The notes beneath the pieces are model-generated. The model had not been told where the DNA came from and searched no databases. It saw nothing but the letters and a program-made list of their open reading frames with translations. DNA of 64,000 bases from Coniferiporia sulphurascens (lineage: Eukaryota; Basidiomycota; Agaricomycetes; Hymenochaetales; Hymenochaetaceae), in the NCBI GenBank assembly GCA_002794785.1, contig NBBA01000001.1, positions 4,526,001 to 4,590,000 on the forward strand, given 5' to 3'. This document shows positions 1 to 12,658 of this stretch, one piece after another. The translations under genes were made by a program, and so were the position numbers. Position 1 is the first letter of the stretch. Each line of letters begins with the position of its first letter.

Positions 1-109
1 AGACTTTCGCCGAGTCAGGCAGGAGTAGCACTGCCACCCGCTCCCGATTCTTGTCTAATACGATTCGCGTCAGGGCGTTATCGACTTACTCAGACGTTTA
101 TTATTTTGC

Positions 110-117
110 TATATAAA
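110..117 (+). promoter_or_regulatory. TATA box of the ABC transporter gene
   Basis: TATATAAA lies about 50 bp upstream of the ATG at 168. This is a normal spacing for a short fungal 5' leader and supports that start. Confidence 0.55.
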
Positions 118-167
118 CCCCCTCGAGTCGTGCTTTCGCTTCCCTGTCAGCACTCCGCTCCCCCAAA

Positions 168-3100
168 ATGAGCCTCAGTGCTCTGCCCTCGCAGACGCCG
201 ACCCTCCGCGAAGAGGACATTCGCAATGAGGTCAACGTCGTCCGCGCCGAGCAGGCCTTCCATGAGCTCGAGCGTGAGTTCTCCCGTAGGGACGAAGACC
301 TCACCCCCGAAAAACAAATTACAAAGCTCACTTTTGATGTCGAAAAGGCCGTTTCCCGCGATGACGAGCAGCTTTTTGACTTGAAAGAATATCTTAGCTC
401 TTCTAATGATAAAAATACCGAGGCCGGCATAAAGCACAAGCATGTCGGTGTCACTTGGGAAGGCCTCCGCGTCGACGTCGACGGTGGCATTGACCATAAG
501 GTATGTTGCATTATTTTACCTACCAACTTGCTCCCCGTGATAATGACCGTCTGTAGTTCTACGTCAGGACATTCGGTCGTGAGTGAATCTCCCGGTATAG
601 TTTTCTTCCCGTCGTTAAATTATTTTTTCCGCTTTTTTTGATGCAGAGGCGTGCTTGGAGTTTATCTTGCTACCTTACATATGGCTTATGGCTCTTATTC
701 GACCCCTCCTTCCGTATAAGACAACTCCTACACGCACTATTCTGCACGAGTGCGTAATTATCTCTCTGTATGCGCTCTCTGCTGATTTGAAGCCTAAAGG
801 CAATCGGGTGTTCTCAAACCGGGAGAGATGTGCCTTGTTCTTGGCTGCCCCGGCTCAGGCTGTTCGACATTCCTCAAGGCCATCTCTAACCAGCGCAGGA
901 CTTTCCGTAGTGTCAAGGGGGACGTCAAATACGCAGGAATTGACGCCGCAGAAATGGCAAAGGTATACAAAGGCGAAGTAGTATATAATGATGAGGGTAG
1001 GCGCCGAAATGATCTATGTAATCTTGCTGTGTTCTGATTGCGATACAGACGACATCCATGAAGCAACCTTGACTGTTGCGCAGACGCTGGCCTTCGCGCT
1101 TTCCACCAAGACGCCAGGCCCGCGAGCGCGTCTACCGGGTGTTTCGCGCAAAGACTTCGCGAATGAGGTACAAAGTACTCTGCTCAAGATGCTCAACATC
1201 GAGCATACTTCCAAGACGCTCGTGGGCAACGAATTCGTGCGCGGCGTGAGCGGCGGTGAGCGCAAGCGTGTTTCCATCGCAGAAATGATGGCGACACGTG
1301 CGCGTGTGCAGTGCTGGGATAATTCGACTCGTGGTCTCGATGCTAGTACTGCCCTCGACTTCGCCAAGAGTCTCCGCGTCATGACAGACGTCCTCGGCCA
1401 AACGGTGTTCGTCTCTCTGTACCAGGCGGGTGAGGGTATCTATGATCTTTTCGACAAAGTCATGGTTCTGGACTCTGGACGCCAGGCATTCTTCGGACCA
1501 CCGGCGGAGGCTCGTGCTTACTTTGAAAGCCTTGGCTATAACAAGCTTCCTCGTCAGAGTACGGCCGATTATCTCACTGGGTGTAGTACGTATATTTCTA
1601 TAAGCTTTGTCTTTGTCCTAGCTTATTGAGCCCCCCCTAGCTGATAAGAACGAACGTCAATTTGCACCTGGGTTATCTGCACACAGCGTACCCTCTAGCC
1701 CCGAAGCCCTCGAATCTGCCTTCCTCAAATCAAGATACGGTCAGACCATGCATGACTCACTCGAAAAATACAAAATCGCGCAGGAGACAGAAAAAGCTGA
1801 CCAGGAGGCATTCCGTGCTGCCGTTTTGGAAGACAAGAAGCGCGGTGTCTCCAAGAAGAGTCCATACACGTTGGGCTATTTGGGGCAAGTGAAGGCACTT
1901 GCATGGCGTCAGTTCCAGCTGCGCATTCAGGATCGCTTCCAGCTATTTACGAGCTTCACTCTCGCATGGGGACTTGCAATTATTATCGGCGCGGCGTTCT
2001 ACAATCTTCCTCCAACGTCTGCGGGGGCGTTTACGCGCGGGTCCGTCATCTTCGTTGCGATGCTCACAAGCTGTCTCGACGCATTCAATGAACTGCCTAT
2101 GCAAATGCTCGGTCGTCCGATCTTACACAAGCAGACAGCGTACGGCTTCTACCGCCCCGGTGCAATGTCATTGGCGAACACACTCGCGGATATACCATTC
2201 AGTGCGACCCGAGTTTTCGTATTCAATGTAATTGTCTATTTCATGCCGCATCTATCGTGGTCTCCCGGTGGCTTCTTCACTTTCCATCTGTTCACATATT
2301 TCGCGTTCCTCGCGATGCAGGGCTTCTTCCGTACTTTGGGTCTTCTCTGTACAAACTTTGACCATGCGTTCAGACTGGCCACGTTCTTTGTGCCTAATAT
2401 GGTCACCTATGCCGGCTACATTATTCCGACGTTCAACATGAAGAGATGGCTTTTCTGGATTGCGTACATCGACCCGCTCTATTACGCTTTCTCTGGATGC
2501 ATGGAGAACGAATTCATGCGCATTTCGCTTACTTGCGATGGAGCGTATGTTACCCCAAGGAACGGCGGCGTGTTGGACGATTATCCTAATGGCCTCGGTC
2601 CTAACCAAGCGTGCACTCTCTTTGGCTCGACGGCCGGCGATGACATTGTTAGCGGCAGCTCGTATATAAGAGCTGGCTACCAATACAACGTAATTGATCT
2701 GTGGCGCCGCAATCTCGTCGTCCTGCTTGCGTTTTTTATCGTCTTCCAGATTACACAGTTAATTGCTCTCGAATACTTCCCCCAGTACACTGGGTCGTCA
2801 TCGGTCACGATTTTCGCCAAGGAGAATGCAGACTCAAAGGAAAAGAATGAGCGGTTGCGTGAACGTAGGGAGAATCGTAATGTCCGCGAGAAGGAGCAGT
2901 TCGTGGCCGATGAGAAGGTGGACTTCTCAGACCGCCGCGTCTTCACATGGGAGGGCCTGAACTACACTGTCCCTGTTCCCGGAGGCACCCGACGCTTGCT
3001 GCACGATGTGATGGGGTACGTCAAACCCGGAACATTGACCGCACTGATGGGCGCGTCGGGCGCTGGGAAGACGACCTGCTTGGACGTTTTGGCCCAGAGG

Positions 3101-5128
3101 AAGAACATCGGTGTTATCTCGGGTGATATTCTTGTCGACGGCCGACCTATCGACTCAGACTTTGCCCGCGGAACTGCGTATGCTGAACAGATGGACGTGC
3201 ATGAAGGAACCGCGACTATTCGCGAGGCCATGCGCTTCTCCGCATACTTGCGTCAGCCGTATGAAGTTTCGACGGAGGAGAAGGATGCATACGTCGAAGA
3301 GATGATTGAGCTGCTCGAGCTTCAGGATATGGCAGACGCAATGGTCTTCAGTCTGAGTGTGGAGGCGCGCAAGCGCCTGACAATTGGTGTCGAGCTCGCG
3401 AGTAAGCCGGAGTTGCTCCTTTTCTTGGATGAACCCACGTCCGGACTTGACAGCCAGTCGGCCTGGAACTTGGTGCGTTTCTTGAGGAAGCTCGCGGATA
3501 ACGGTCAGGCAATTCTGTGCACAATTCACCAGCCGTCATCCCTACTTTTCGAGAGTTTTGATCGTTTATTGCTTCTTGAACGCGGTGGTGAGACGGTCTA
3601 TTTTGGTGATATCGGTGCAGACTCTAGGGTTCTCCGGTCGTACTTCGCGCGTTATGGTGCAGTCTGCCCGTCGAATATGAATCCAGCGGAATACATGCTA
3701 GAGGCTATCGGTGCCGGTGTTACCCCCCGTGTCGGTGACCGCGACTGGAAGGACGTCTGGCTCGATTCCCCAGAGTGCGCGCGAGCGAAGGCGGAAATTG
3801 ATGAGATGAAGGCAAAGGCGCTGGCAAAGGCGCTCCCGGACAAGGCCAAGATGACAACGTACGCAACGCCATTCTTGTATCAGCTTAGGACCGTTGTTGC
3901 GAGGAACAATCTAGCGCTCTGGCGCTCTGCAGACTACTTGTTCACTCGTTTATTCACCCATGGAAGCATTGGACTGTTCCCATCCCTATGCTTGCTGCAG
4001 CTGGGGTTAAGCGTCCGCGATCTGCAGTATCGCATCTTTGGAATTTTCTGGGTTACTGTACTGCCAGCTATCCTCATGTCGCAAATCGAGCCGTTGTTCA
4101 TTTTCAACAGGAGAACTTTCATTCGGGAGTCGTCGAGTCGTATCTACTCGCCCTATGTCTTCGCTATTGGCCAACTGATCGGCGAAATCCCTTACTCGCT
4201 TCTCTGCGCGTTCGTTTATTGGTGTCTCTCGGTGAGTAATATGGTTTCGGTTAATGCTGCAAATGAGGGTCTGATGATTACTGTGATTACTGAAGGTATG
4301 GCCGATGGGCTTCGGAAAGGGATCTGCTGGGACAGCCGGTGTTGGTTTCCAGCTCCTGATGGTCATTTTTGTCGAGCTCTTCGGTGTTTCTCTGGGCCAG
4401 ATGATTGCGGCAATTTCTCCTTCAGTTCAGGTAGGCGTCGCGACGCAAATGTCTGAAACTTATTCTAATTTATTCCTTTGAAAGATTGCCGTCCTATTCA
4501 ATCCTTTCCTTGGTCTGGTGCTCACGACTTTCGCTGGAGTCACCATTCCTTTCCCTACTATGGCGAAATTCTGGCGCTCGTGGCTTTATCAGCTCACGCC
4601 GTACACGCGCGTGCTGTCAGCTATGCTGTCCACTGAACTCCAGTTAGTATCTTCGTTTGCACGCATAAGCGGTATGTCGCTGAAGTTTGTCTTATCTCCC
4701 GCACAGCGGTCTCCCGATCACATGCCAGGCTGACGAGTTCGCCGTTTTCGACCCTCCAAGTGGGCAAACGTGCACGGAATGGGCGGGTGATTTCGTCAAC
4801 ACGTTTGGCGGTTACCTGAACAACCCGAACGCCACTTCGTCGTGCCAGTACTGCCAGTACAGGGTTGGCGACGAGTTCTACACTCCGCTTAACATCAGCT
4901 TCGACAATCGCTGGAGGGATGCGTTTATACTGTTCGCTTTCTTCAGTGAGTTTTGAAAAGGTACTATTGATTTCAGGGCGGTAGCTGACTTATTCGCGTT
5001 CGCCCTTACACAAGTTTTCAACATGGGTGTAACAATCCGTGAGTCTGACATCTTTAATACAGACGCTCGTCTCTAACTCGCTCCTTCCCATAGTTGCTTC
5101 TCGCTTCCTCCGCTACGCTAAACGATAG
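168..5128 (+). CDS. PDR-type full-size ABC transporter (ABCG)
   Basis: ATP-driven plasma-membrane efflux pump of the pleiotropic drug resistance family. Exons read as 168-500, 557-578, 647-749, 800-996, 1049-1585, 1641-4231, 4296-4430, 4485-4642, 4707-4945, 5015-5038 and 5094-5128. They sum to a frame-true 1457 aa, the usual PDR length. The order is NBD1, TMD1, NBD2, TMD2. NBD1 has the degenerate Walker A GCPGSGCST (Cys for Lys), signature VSGGERKR and a degenerate Walker B ending WDNSTRGLD. NBD2 has a canonical Walker A GASGAGKTT and Walker B LLLFLDEPTSGLD, but a degenerate signature LSVEARKR. This split of one good and one poor ATP site is typical of the family. The extracellular Cys-rich loop before the last helix (CQYCQY) is present. 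The substrate cannot be told from sequence. Exons 2-4 are the least certain. Confidence 0.93.
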
Positions 5129-5638
5129 ACGTCCTTGCGCTGCTCTAGCCTAAGGGGACACGTTCGCTCTTAGTATCTTTCTGGTCACGATATACTATCC
5201 AGCACGCGCATTTAACTTACGCGGACACTGTATCAAGCTATAGATCTTTTACCATGTATCATTTCTTTTCTTAGGCAAGTAGGTGGTACTCAGCACGTAT
5301 CTCGCACATTGATCTTAGATTTCAACTCGCTGATGGGATTTCGTGGAGGGGTAGAGTTGGGTGAATCGGGATGGAGGTGCCCTGTCATTTTGCAGAGAAG
5401 GTCTTTAATTGATTCGTATGTCGGGTTTATACAGCTCTGCCCGGACCTTGGTCAGTACTTCTAATAGTGCTAGGGCAAGTTACAACCTTGTCGAAAAACC
5501 AAGTGTCCGGCAGCAATGGTAGTGTTTCAATATTATGCGGTTTGAATAAGCGGAGTGATCTTTCTGCATGTACATTTATATGGTGCGGGTTATACAGGAT
5601 GTTGTTTAGATACGCAGAAACATCATACAGGACATCTT
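5129..5638. other. intergenic region
   Basis: About 510 bp between the transporter stop and the 3' end of the next gene on the opposite strand. The two genes are convergent, so this should hold two 3' UTRs. I see no gene or repeat in it. Confidence 0.5.
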
Positions 5639-6670
5639 TTATGAAAGCAGAAGTCGCTTCGAAAATAGTATCGCAGACGACCTCCGCCCATAAGCCCACT
5701 CGATTTGCGTCCAGAAGCATAGCGCGAAGAAAATAGCGCAACACGTCGCGCCAGCGTTCAGTGTAGAACACGCGAAAACACGAGCGGCGCCTTCTACGCG
5801 CACAATTTCGGGGTAATTCGCGAGGAGCCGCATCGTGACAAAGGCCTCGCCGAGGAAATAGAATGCCGCGAATAGGAGCACCATTGCGTACGCCCAGCGT
5901 CGCGCGTGCTGTCGCCGCGTGAGGCGCGCCGGGCATGGAAACGCAAGTACGCTGACTCCCGGGAGCGCACCAGGCTGGCAAGCGTCGTGCGGTACGATGC
6001 CCTGTGCGAGCGCGTTGCTGCGCTCTGCCAATGCTGAGGATTCTATATATGCCGGGTCGAGCGTGTCGGCGAGCGGATCGGAAGGGCGGCGCATGTATGA
6101 GGGTAGGGCTGCGGGTTCGGAAACGGTCTGTCCTACATAGATTCTCAAACTGTCTAGTGAAGGGAATGGCAGGCCGCAGGCTGGAGGAATGGCCTCCTCA
6201 GGCACTGGGGCATCATTAACTGTATTCGCACTGGACGAGAATCGCGACCACGAGTACCGCCAGCCGACACCAGGAGCCCCTAGTTCAGGAAAAGAGGTAC
6301 TGCCAAGAGACCCGAGCTCCGAACGGCTCGCGATGCGCGAAACAGACGGGTAGAGAGTATCTGCAAGCTTCGAAAGAGACCAGGACCGCTCACGACTGCC
6401 AGTGCTGTTATCGGCTCGCAAGATTTCCACAAGCTTAGAAGGGGACATCCCTTGTTCGCACGCGCCAGCGCCATCTTCCTGTTCTATGCTGTCTTCCTGG
6501 CTCGCGCCCTCGCCGGAAGACACGAGGGTGCCAGAGCTGTTTGTATTGCTGGAGCCATCGATTAGAACTGTGACATCTCCCTGGTCCGGGGCAGGTGGTT
6601 GAAGTACAAGAAGCTCTTCACGCTGTTTCTTCCTTCCAAAGAGGAACTTCCGGGTTGCCTGCAACCTCAT
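5639..6670 (-). CDS. unknown putative membrane protein
   Basis: Open frame of about 343 codons from the ATG at 6670; not recognised. The first two thirds are polar, Ser/Pro/Glu-rich and probably disordered. Two hydrophobic stretches follow near the C-terminus (about residues 265-290 and 302-328), then a short basic tail, suggesting a membrane anchor with a long cytosolic arm. The same frame stays open upstream of the ATG to about 6750 and encodes another hydrophobic segment (SLAACASIISTLYTLAL). A further 5' exon and an extra membrane helix are therefore likely, and the true start may lie upstream. It is convergent with the ABC transporter. No family can be named. Confidence 0.55.
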   Translation of the reverse strand: MRLQATRKFLFGRKKQREELLVLQPPAPDQGDVTVLIDGSSNTNSSGTLVSSGEGASQEDSIEQEDGAGACEQGMSPSKLVEILRADNSTGSRERSWSLSKLADTLYPSVSRIASRSELGSLGSTSFPELGAPGVGWRYSWSRFSSSANTVNDAPVPEEAIPPACGLPFPSLDSLRIYVGQTVSEPAALPSYMRRPSDPLADTLDPAYIESSALAERSNALAQGIVPHDACQPGALPGVSVLAFPCPARLTRRQHARRWAYAMVLLFAAFYFLGEAFVTMRLLANYPEIVRVEGAARVFACSTLNAGATCCAIFFALCFWTQIEWAYGRRSSAILFSKRLLLS

Positions 6671-6935
6671 CACTATATCACGGGAAAGGGCGAGGGTGTA
6701 CAGCGTAGAAATGATAGAAGCGCAAGCAGCGAGACTTATAGTTTGTCAGAAGGGCAGTGCTTGACCACCGTCAGCCTCATCCCAGGCTGGCAGGGTCATG
6801 CAGGCAGATTCGAAACCCTGCAACCTTAGTTCACTCCGAGTCAACCTGCGTTCTGTAGCTCGAGTTCAGACCCGGACTTCACACTTCACAATAGACAGTA
6901 TACTCACTAGATTTTTGAGACCATGTTCGCAGTGG

Positions 6936-6943
6936 GATAAAAG
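6936..6943 (+). promoter_or_regulatory. TATA-like box of the small ORF at 7042
   Basis: GATAAAAG lies about 100 bp upstream of the ATG, followed by a C/A-rich, G-poor leader (about 6965-7041). That composition is typical of fungal 5' UTRs and supports a transcribed gene here. Confidence 0.4.
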
Positions 6944-7041
6944 GAGCAGACATTGAGCAGTAACAAGCCCCAGACACATTCACGCACCAGCACAACCACA
7001 GCTACCACACAACCACTACACCTCTTACCCACCTACCAGCG

Positions 7042-7425
7042 ATGCATTCGACTCAGACCTCTCTCAGAATTGAAACCTCTCTCAAATTCTCGACTCCGGT
7101 CATCTCCATCGAGCCCCCGTCTCCATTCACCACAGAACCACCCATTGGCAGCATTGCCATTAAACCTCTGTCGCGACTGAGCGCACCACCCATCAATCTC
7201 CTGCGCCCTCCTACGAATGGCCTTGTTGTGCGCAGTTCGATCGCGGGACCCAACCACGCCGGCGGCGGTGTCAGGATGGTCTATCCCACGTACTCTCAGA
7301 CGCACTGGCCCCGCCGAGCACACCGCGCTGTCGGATCCGGGTCCTATGTTGAGCACGTCCCGAACGCGGAAGATGGGCGCGTCTCAGGCTCAAAAGACTC
7401 GACGAACTATGGACACGAGCCCTGA
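7042..7425 (+). CDS. small unknown protein, 127 aa
   Basis: Single-exon frame of 127 codons behind a TATA-like box and a C/A-rich leader. The N-terminal half is rich in Pro, Ser and Ile with two PPSPF/APPINLLRPP-like stretches; the C-terminal part is polar. There is no signal peptide, membrane segment or known motif. The upstream context favours a real gene more than the protein does. An intron could change the C-terminus, because the region after the stop has no clear terminator. Confidence 0.4.
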   Translation: MHSTQTSLRIETSLKFSTPVISIEPPSPFTTEPPIGSIAIKPLSRLSAPPINLLRPPTNGLVVRSSIAGPNHAGGGVRMVYPTYSQTHWPRRAHRAVGSGSYVEHVPNAEDGRVSGSKDSTNYGHEP

Positions 7426-9948
7426 CGCGATCTACTTGAGCAAAGGGCACGATAATTTGTAAACATCAGCGGCTTGTTTTCCGCATATTATTCGCACTGA
7501 AGAGCGCCGCGCCGCGAACAGTCTCGAGTAAAAGACGAAGGAGGATTGGGGAAGGATGGGGCGGCGGGGTCAAGGTCGATTGGGTAACCAGTCGGTAGTT
7601 GCCGAAGATATATTGGGCAGGGCCCAGCCTTTTTCATTATCTTACCGAACCGCGGCATTTATGCCGTTTGTCATCCTGTATTCCGTTTATGTCTTGCATT
7701 GGTCACCTATTTTATTATGTAACGCCATGGCCTTTTCAGATGCTCTTCATTCTCGTCCATCTCCAAGTAACTTGAACCTGCTAGTGCTCGCCTTACCAAT
7801 AAATAATTTATCTATCATCGTCGTCGCAAGCATGCGATCGCATTTCCACACAATATCATTACAGCTCGCGGACTACCTTTTGCTGTGCTAGAAGCCAGGA
7901 CAGTGTCTGCCACGCGGGACCGTGACCAATCTGAAGCACAACGGTAATATTCCCCAGACCCCACCTACGGGATAAAGTAGCTGCATGCGCTTGGTAAGAC
8001 ATACAATTATTACCTCACTGTAATGCTTTTTTTAGAACTTGCTCTAAAGGCAGCGACCAAGTGCCAGTCCGATTTAATAAGTAGTGCAAGTACGTGATAT
8101 TGATATTGACTTCTCATTTTTCGGTCTGAAAAATCCTTTCCATGTGGTGTGGGGTAATACGGGTCCCTATTCAAGTGATACCCGGGTTGTTTCTGATTCA
8201 CCTGATGGACAGCGCTTCATGTCTGTACAACAGACGACGACAACACCTTTAGGATCTTGGGGTACGCAGACTGAGGATACTCTTTTACAGGTCCTGAAAC
8301 TGATGTTGGTCCGATTTCCTACTCCGTTGCTGATGAACGGGGTCCTGTCTGCCCCACTCCATTCTGGGCTTAGGGTTTACTCAAATACGCTTCTGGTTCA
8401 CTTACCTGTATGTTGTTCAACGCGTCCTAAATTCACAATGATGTCGTTGATTTCATCCACCTCAGCAAAACTTCCCGCACACGGTGGTTACCGGAACCGC
8501 AATGGCTGTGTCGGGTGATGAATTATATGCTGATTATCCATCAGCGTACAGCATGCATGACGCTTGTAGCATGATACAGCACGGTCTATGTACAATTACA
8601 AAACTCGGCCTAAGTAAACCTCAATTTTGTCCTCCAAAAGGATTCGCCGTCGGGAAGATTGTTTCCTTTTGATGGCTACGCCGAGTGCCACTCATCCTAT
8701 CCGCGACTAGTAATTCGGCTTGATCTACCCACTTTATTCGTTCTTCTCATCTACGCTTGCCCAGCTCTTCCCCCCACTTCACGGAAGAAAACGGAAAAAT
8801 ATGACACAATCTCTCGGCAGGACTTCCCATGTCTGGGTGCAGTTCATGCGTCGCTTGAAAGGAGTGATTGATCGCGGTGCACGGATTTGGTACTCCCGTG
8901 CTTTTCTTCCTCCAGTTTCAGGAACACCCCGGAACCAACGTGCGGCGCGCGCAAGAGAGGTCGCACGTTTCAAGTCGACTGTATTCGAAAAGTACATGGC
9001 AAGACACATGCTAAATGACGTGGGTGCAGTTTGAGCCCCCTTCGCCCTGACTTGCTGGCGATTGTCTCAGCTACTACGGAACTTGGAGCGCCGGTGTACA
9101 GCCTACGGCAGACTATGCTCAACACTCCTTCCTGAGATACTCCTAATGCTTGCTATTCATGCCACATAGCCAGAAAGTGCTTTCGTTACATCAAACAATT
9201 TTGACGCGTAAGCAACCTGGGGCCTACCAGTTCCCGGTGATAGTTTTCTGTAACGCCGTTTTAATTGATAGGTCATGAACAGTACTACCTGTTGTTTTTC
9301 CCACTCTGTATTACTTGTTCATCACTTCATCTTTTGTCCTTCATTATATAAAATATATGTATATGCCACACGATGTTGAAAGTTTTCGTAGTGGAGATAG
9401 AAAAGTACCCCGAGTAAGGGCGTGTCACGACTACGGTTCGTGGCGAGAAATAACCAAATTGGCGACTGTGGCTCGGAGAGCCACAAAAACGTTCCCGCGC
9501 GGAGAAAAGGAAATTGCCCGGATATCGTACGTAAAATTCTACTACAAATCCTATTTATGTCAGAGCAGCTAGTGAAAAAACACATGCCATTCAGGAGCCC
9601 TTCAGTCAAGATCCATCTGTATAAGCTACTTCACATAGAGGTGGCTCCGGTCTCCGGGCGCGTCGATCGAAGCAGCAATCAGCGGGAGTTTATTCCCGGT
9701 TCGGGCGTTCGTTTGATAAAACCATTTTACAACGACCCTTTGTCTTTCCGTGCATAATCGGAAAGCAAGCCCGTGAACGGCAGCGGGGAACGGTTCTAAT
9801 TGCATTCCGTAGTCATGTTTATGATAAGCCGGTCGAATAGTACAGACGGAGTTAGAAGTGAGTTCCGGTGCAGGAGGAACAACAACAGGCCGTAGAATGG
9901 AGGTCCCGATATCAATACAGGTTTAATGCACTTCGACCGAAGCATTTT
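7426..9948. other. long intergenic region
   Basis: About 2.5 kb without a gene I can support. The open frames here (for example around 8084-8518) have no recognisable domain and no consistent splice pattern. The tail part is the likely 3' region of SYO1. Confidence 0.4.
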
Positions 9949-12598
9949 TTACAACTTCAAGTCCCTCCGATATCTGATGAACGCCCGTAAGTTCTCCAAA
10001 ATTTCCTCTCCGCGCGCACGCAGCGCACGACCGCCCTCCTTCTTCCGATCAACGGCCCTAACCGCGCGCTTCACGCTGTCCACACAGTCAGACAGCGTTA
10101 CGAGGTATTGGCCCTGTCGGAAGTTCGCGTCGTACGGCATGTTCTCGTCAGAGAATATGTCAATTAGCGCGGAAGCGGCCTGGAAAATCGGCTCGGAGGT
10201 CAGTGCAGGGGTGGGTCCCGAGGAGGCGATGGTGAGAAGATAAGTAGAGATTATCTGTTGTTTTTGTTCAGTGTGGTTCTTTAGGAATTTTTTTGGTACA
10301 TACGCGATTTGCTTCGATAGACTCAGGGTGTTGCGAGAGACATTCTAGTGCGCCAATGCATTTGACCTTGACTTGTGCATCCGTCGATGCGTCACAGAAC
10401 TGCATTAACAGCTTTACCTGCTCCTCATTTGGAACCTGTGAGGATAGAAAAAGAGGAAGATATTCGTCAGAATAGTGTCATAAATCAATATCCCAGAAAG
10501 GGCGTACAATGCTGCCCTTCCAAATGCCGCCGATGCCCCACATGACACCAACCGCGACCTCCCACATCTCCCTCCTGCGCTCTTGACCCCGACCGCCTTC
10601 GAGTCCGGCGGCGCCAAGAGCAGCCCACACTGCGTCCCACACCCGGCGTCCCGCGTCGACATCCGCGCGCACCGCCGGATCTTTTTCATGAGCCAGGGCC
10701 AGCGCAAGGAAGACATTATTGAGACATTCAAGTGCGCTGACGTGAATCGCACCGAGCGCAGATGTCGTCGGTGGGTGTACAGCCGGCGCGGGTGCGGCCG
10801 ATGCGGAGGACTGTAGGAGCGGTGGAAAGGAGAGCGAAGTGGGCTGCGTGAGCGCTAGGAGCGGGGCGAGGATGGTTGGGAGGAAGGAGGGCACGGGTGC
10901 TGCGGCGCTGCTAGCTTTTGGAGTGGGTTCGGTTGCAGGGGGTTGGTCTGTTTCCATTTCGACATCGTCTTCATCCCCTACACATGTTAAGTGAAATTAG
11001 ACAACTCAAGAAAGTTAGATATGAATAAAGATAAAGAAGCACCTTCATCATCATCGACATCTGCTTCGTCTTCCTCCACAGAGACAGGGTCAGGGTCAGG
11101 CAGAGTTGCGCAAACACCTGTCAGAATTTCCAAGCTCAATTGAATGTTGCGCAACTTTGCTTCAATGCGATCAAGTTCCTTCTCGGTTGGCGACCTGTGG
11201 TCTGACTTCGGCGTATGTCTAAGAGATGGCTTGTCCACTTTCGGCTCCTCCTCCTGCCAATGGTATCGTAAGATGATAAACAGATTCATATTCTAGTATA
11301 CAAACCAGTTTTGCCAGAAGCTCCAAGACTCTGTTGGTCGTTTCCGCTAATATAACGGAAGTCAACACAGGCGTCACGAGAGGCAAAATGATAGTTCGGT
11401 CGATGTCGAGCGTGGATACTGCTGAAGGCGCTGGTACGGGGGAAATATTCCTCAAGATACCTGCTGACTGGTTAGCTGCGTACGCCAGGTCTCGCGAAAT
11501 CGGGTCAGACACGTACCGGCGGAAAGGACTCTGACAGACACCAGTCTGTCCTCCGCCATTTCCTGCGCTTCTGCCGAAATCGGGACGGCTACGGACTCCG
11601 CGCGAGCGACAGCAAGCAAACATGAGGTGTATGAAGAGTTAGATCGCAACTCTTCAATCGCGGGTATGTTGTCGTCCGTCAGAACGTACAGACACTGCGC
11701 TGTCCACTTGGCCATCAGCAAGGGAAAGGAATATATCGGAAAATAAGCTCACCAGCAGCAGCGACTGTTCTTGATGGTAGCTTTTCGCGGTTTTCCAGGA
11801 AGGCCATGAGGAAGGGGACAAGGTGGATATCGTTGATTGCATTTAGAGCCTTGTTAGATGTCTCTCTAGTTTTCTTAGATGACCGTCAAGATGCGAGGTC
11901 AAGGAGTAGGCTCACGATAGACACCAGATCAAGGTGATCGCGTTTTCTGCGAGGCCATAAACAAGCTCGGACGCGCCCTCGGGCGCGGAACTTGCGGACG
12001 TTACGAGTTGATGCAGAGCGCCAGATATCTTTCGATCCAGGTTTTAGCCCCATATACAGGTCAAATATAAAGATGCTTACTTTCGGAATGAAGGTCTTTA
12101 ACGGCGCCAGGATGTTTTTATTGTACATCTCCGCACAAATGTCGAACCCTCCATCTATGCATAGATTTCTGGGCTGTAGGTTTAGTTATATTTCGTGATC
12201 GCATCGGGAATGACCTGCGCACCTCAGAGCACCCGCTGCCTCCACGACGACCTCTTCCACACCGTCCGACAACTTGGCGATTAAGACACCAACGATGTTC
12301 TTTCCCTGAAGCAACCTCCGGGTTGACGGATCATTTTGAATCAAGTTTGAGACAGCCGAGCACGCCCATGTACGCTCTTGTGCATCTGTGCTTTCTAGCT
12401 GCATATATTCCACTTTAGCGAGCATCCCCATATAATGTATCCACAGATGACGAGCCAGACCTTTTGGATTATGGGCAGCACTGCGTCCTTGCGGGAAGAT
12501 GTGGCTGCCGCCGCCTCGAGCCCCCTTGGCAGATGCGAATCTGGGACCCGCACTGGGTTATGCCTTCTCGTTGCGCGTTTTTTCTGAGATTTCCCCAT
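9949..12598 (-). CDS. SYO1: SYO1/HEATR3-type ribosomal protein import adaptor
   Basis: Homologue of yeast Syo1 (animal HEATR3), an ARM/HEAT-repeat adaptor that binds Rpl5 and Rpl11 and couples their nuclear import through the transportin Kap104. The start is fixed by the family N-terminus MGKSQKKRATRRHNPVRVPD at 12598. ARM-like helices follow (for example ERTWACSAVSNLIQND and LVYGLAENAITLIW). An acidic linker is next (SVEEDEADVDDDEG, about 11050-11090), the usual disordered loop of this family. Further helices run to the C-terminus, ending RYRRDLKL at 9949. About eight exons are readable, joined by short introns. It is conserved housekeeping and is divergent from the glycosyltransferase gene at 13632. 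The family call is strong; individual splice sites are less certain. Confidence 0.88.
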
Positions 12599-12658
12599 GG
12601 ATGAGGTGGTTTCACCGTTTTGGACTTTGCTCGTGTCTGCAAGCAGGCGGCTCAAAAT

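Noticed and set aside
5427..5981. 184-codon minus-strand frame overlapping the unknown membrane protein
   Set aside because: It overlaps the end of the better-supported frame and has a strongly basic, low-order sequence over the shared part. It is probably a shadow.
8084..8518. 144-codon open frame in the 7.4-9.9 kb gap
   Set aside because: No recognisable domain, no promoter signal and no splice pattern; it looks like a chance ORF.
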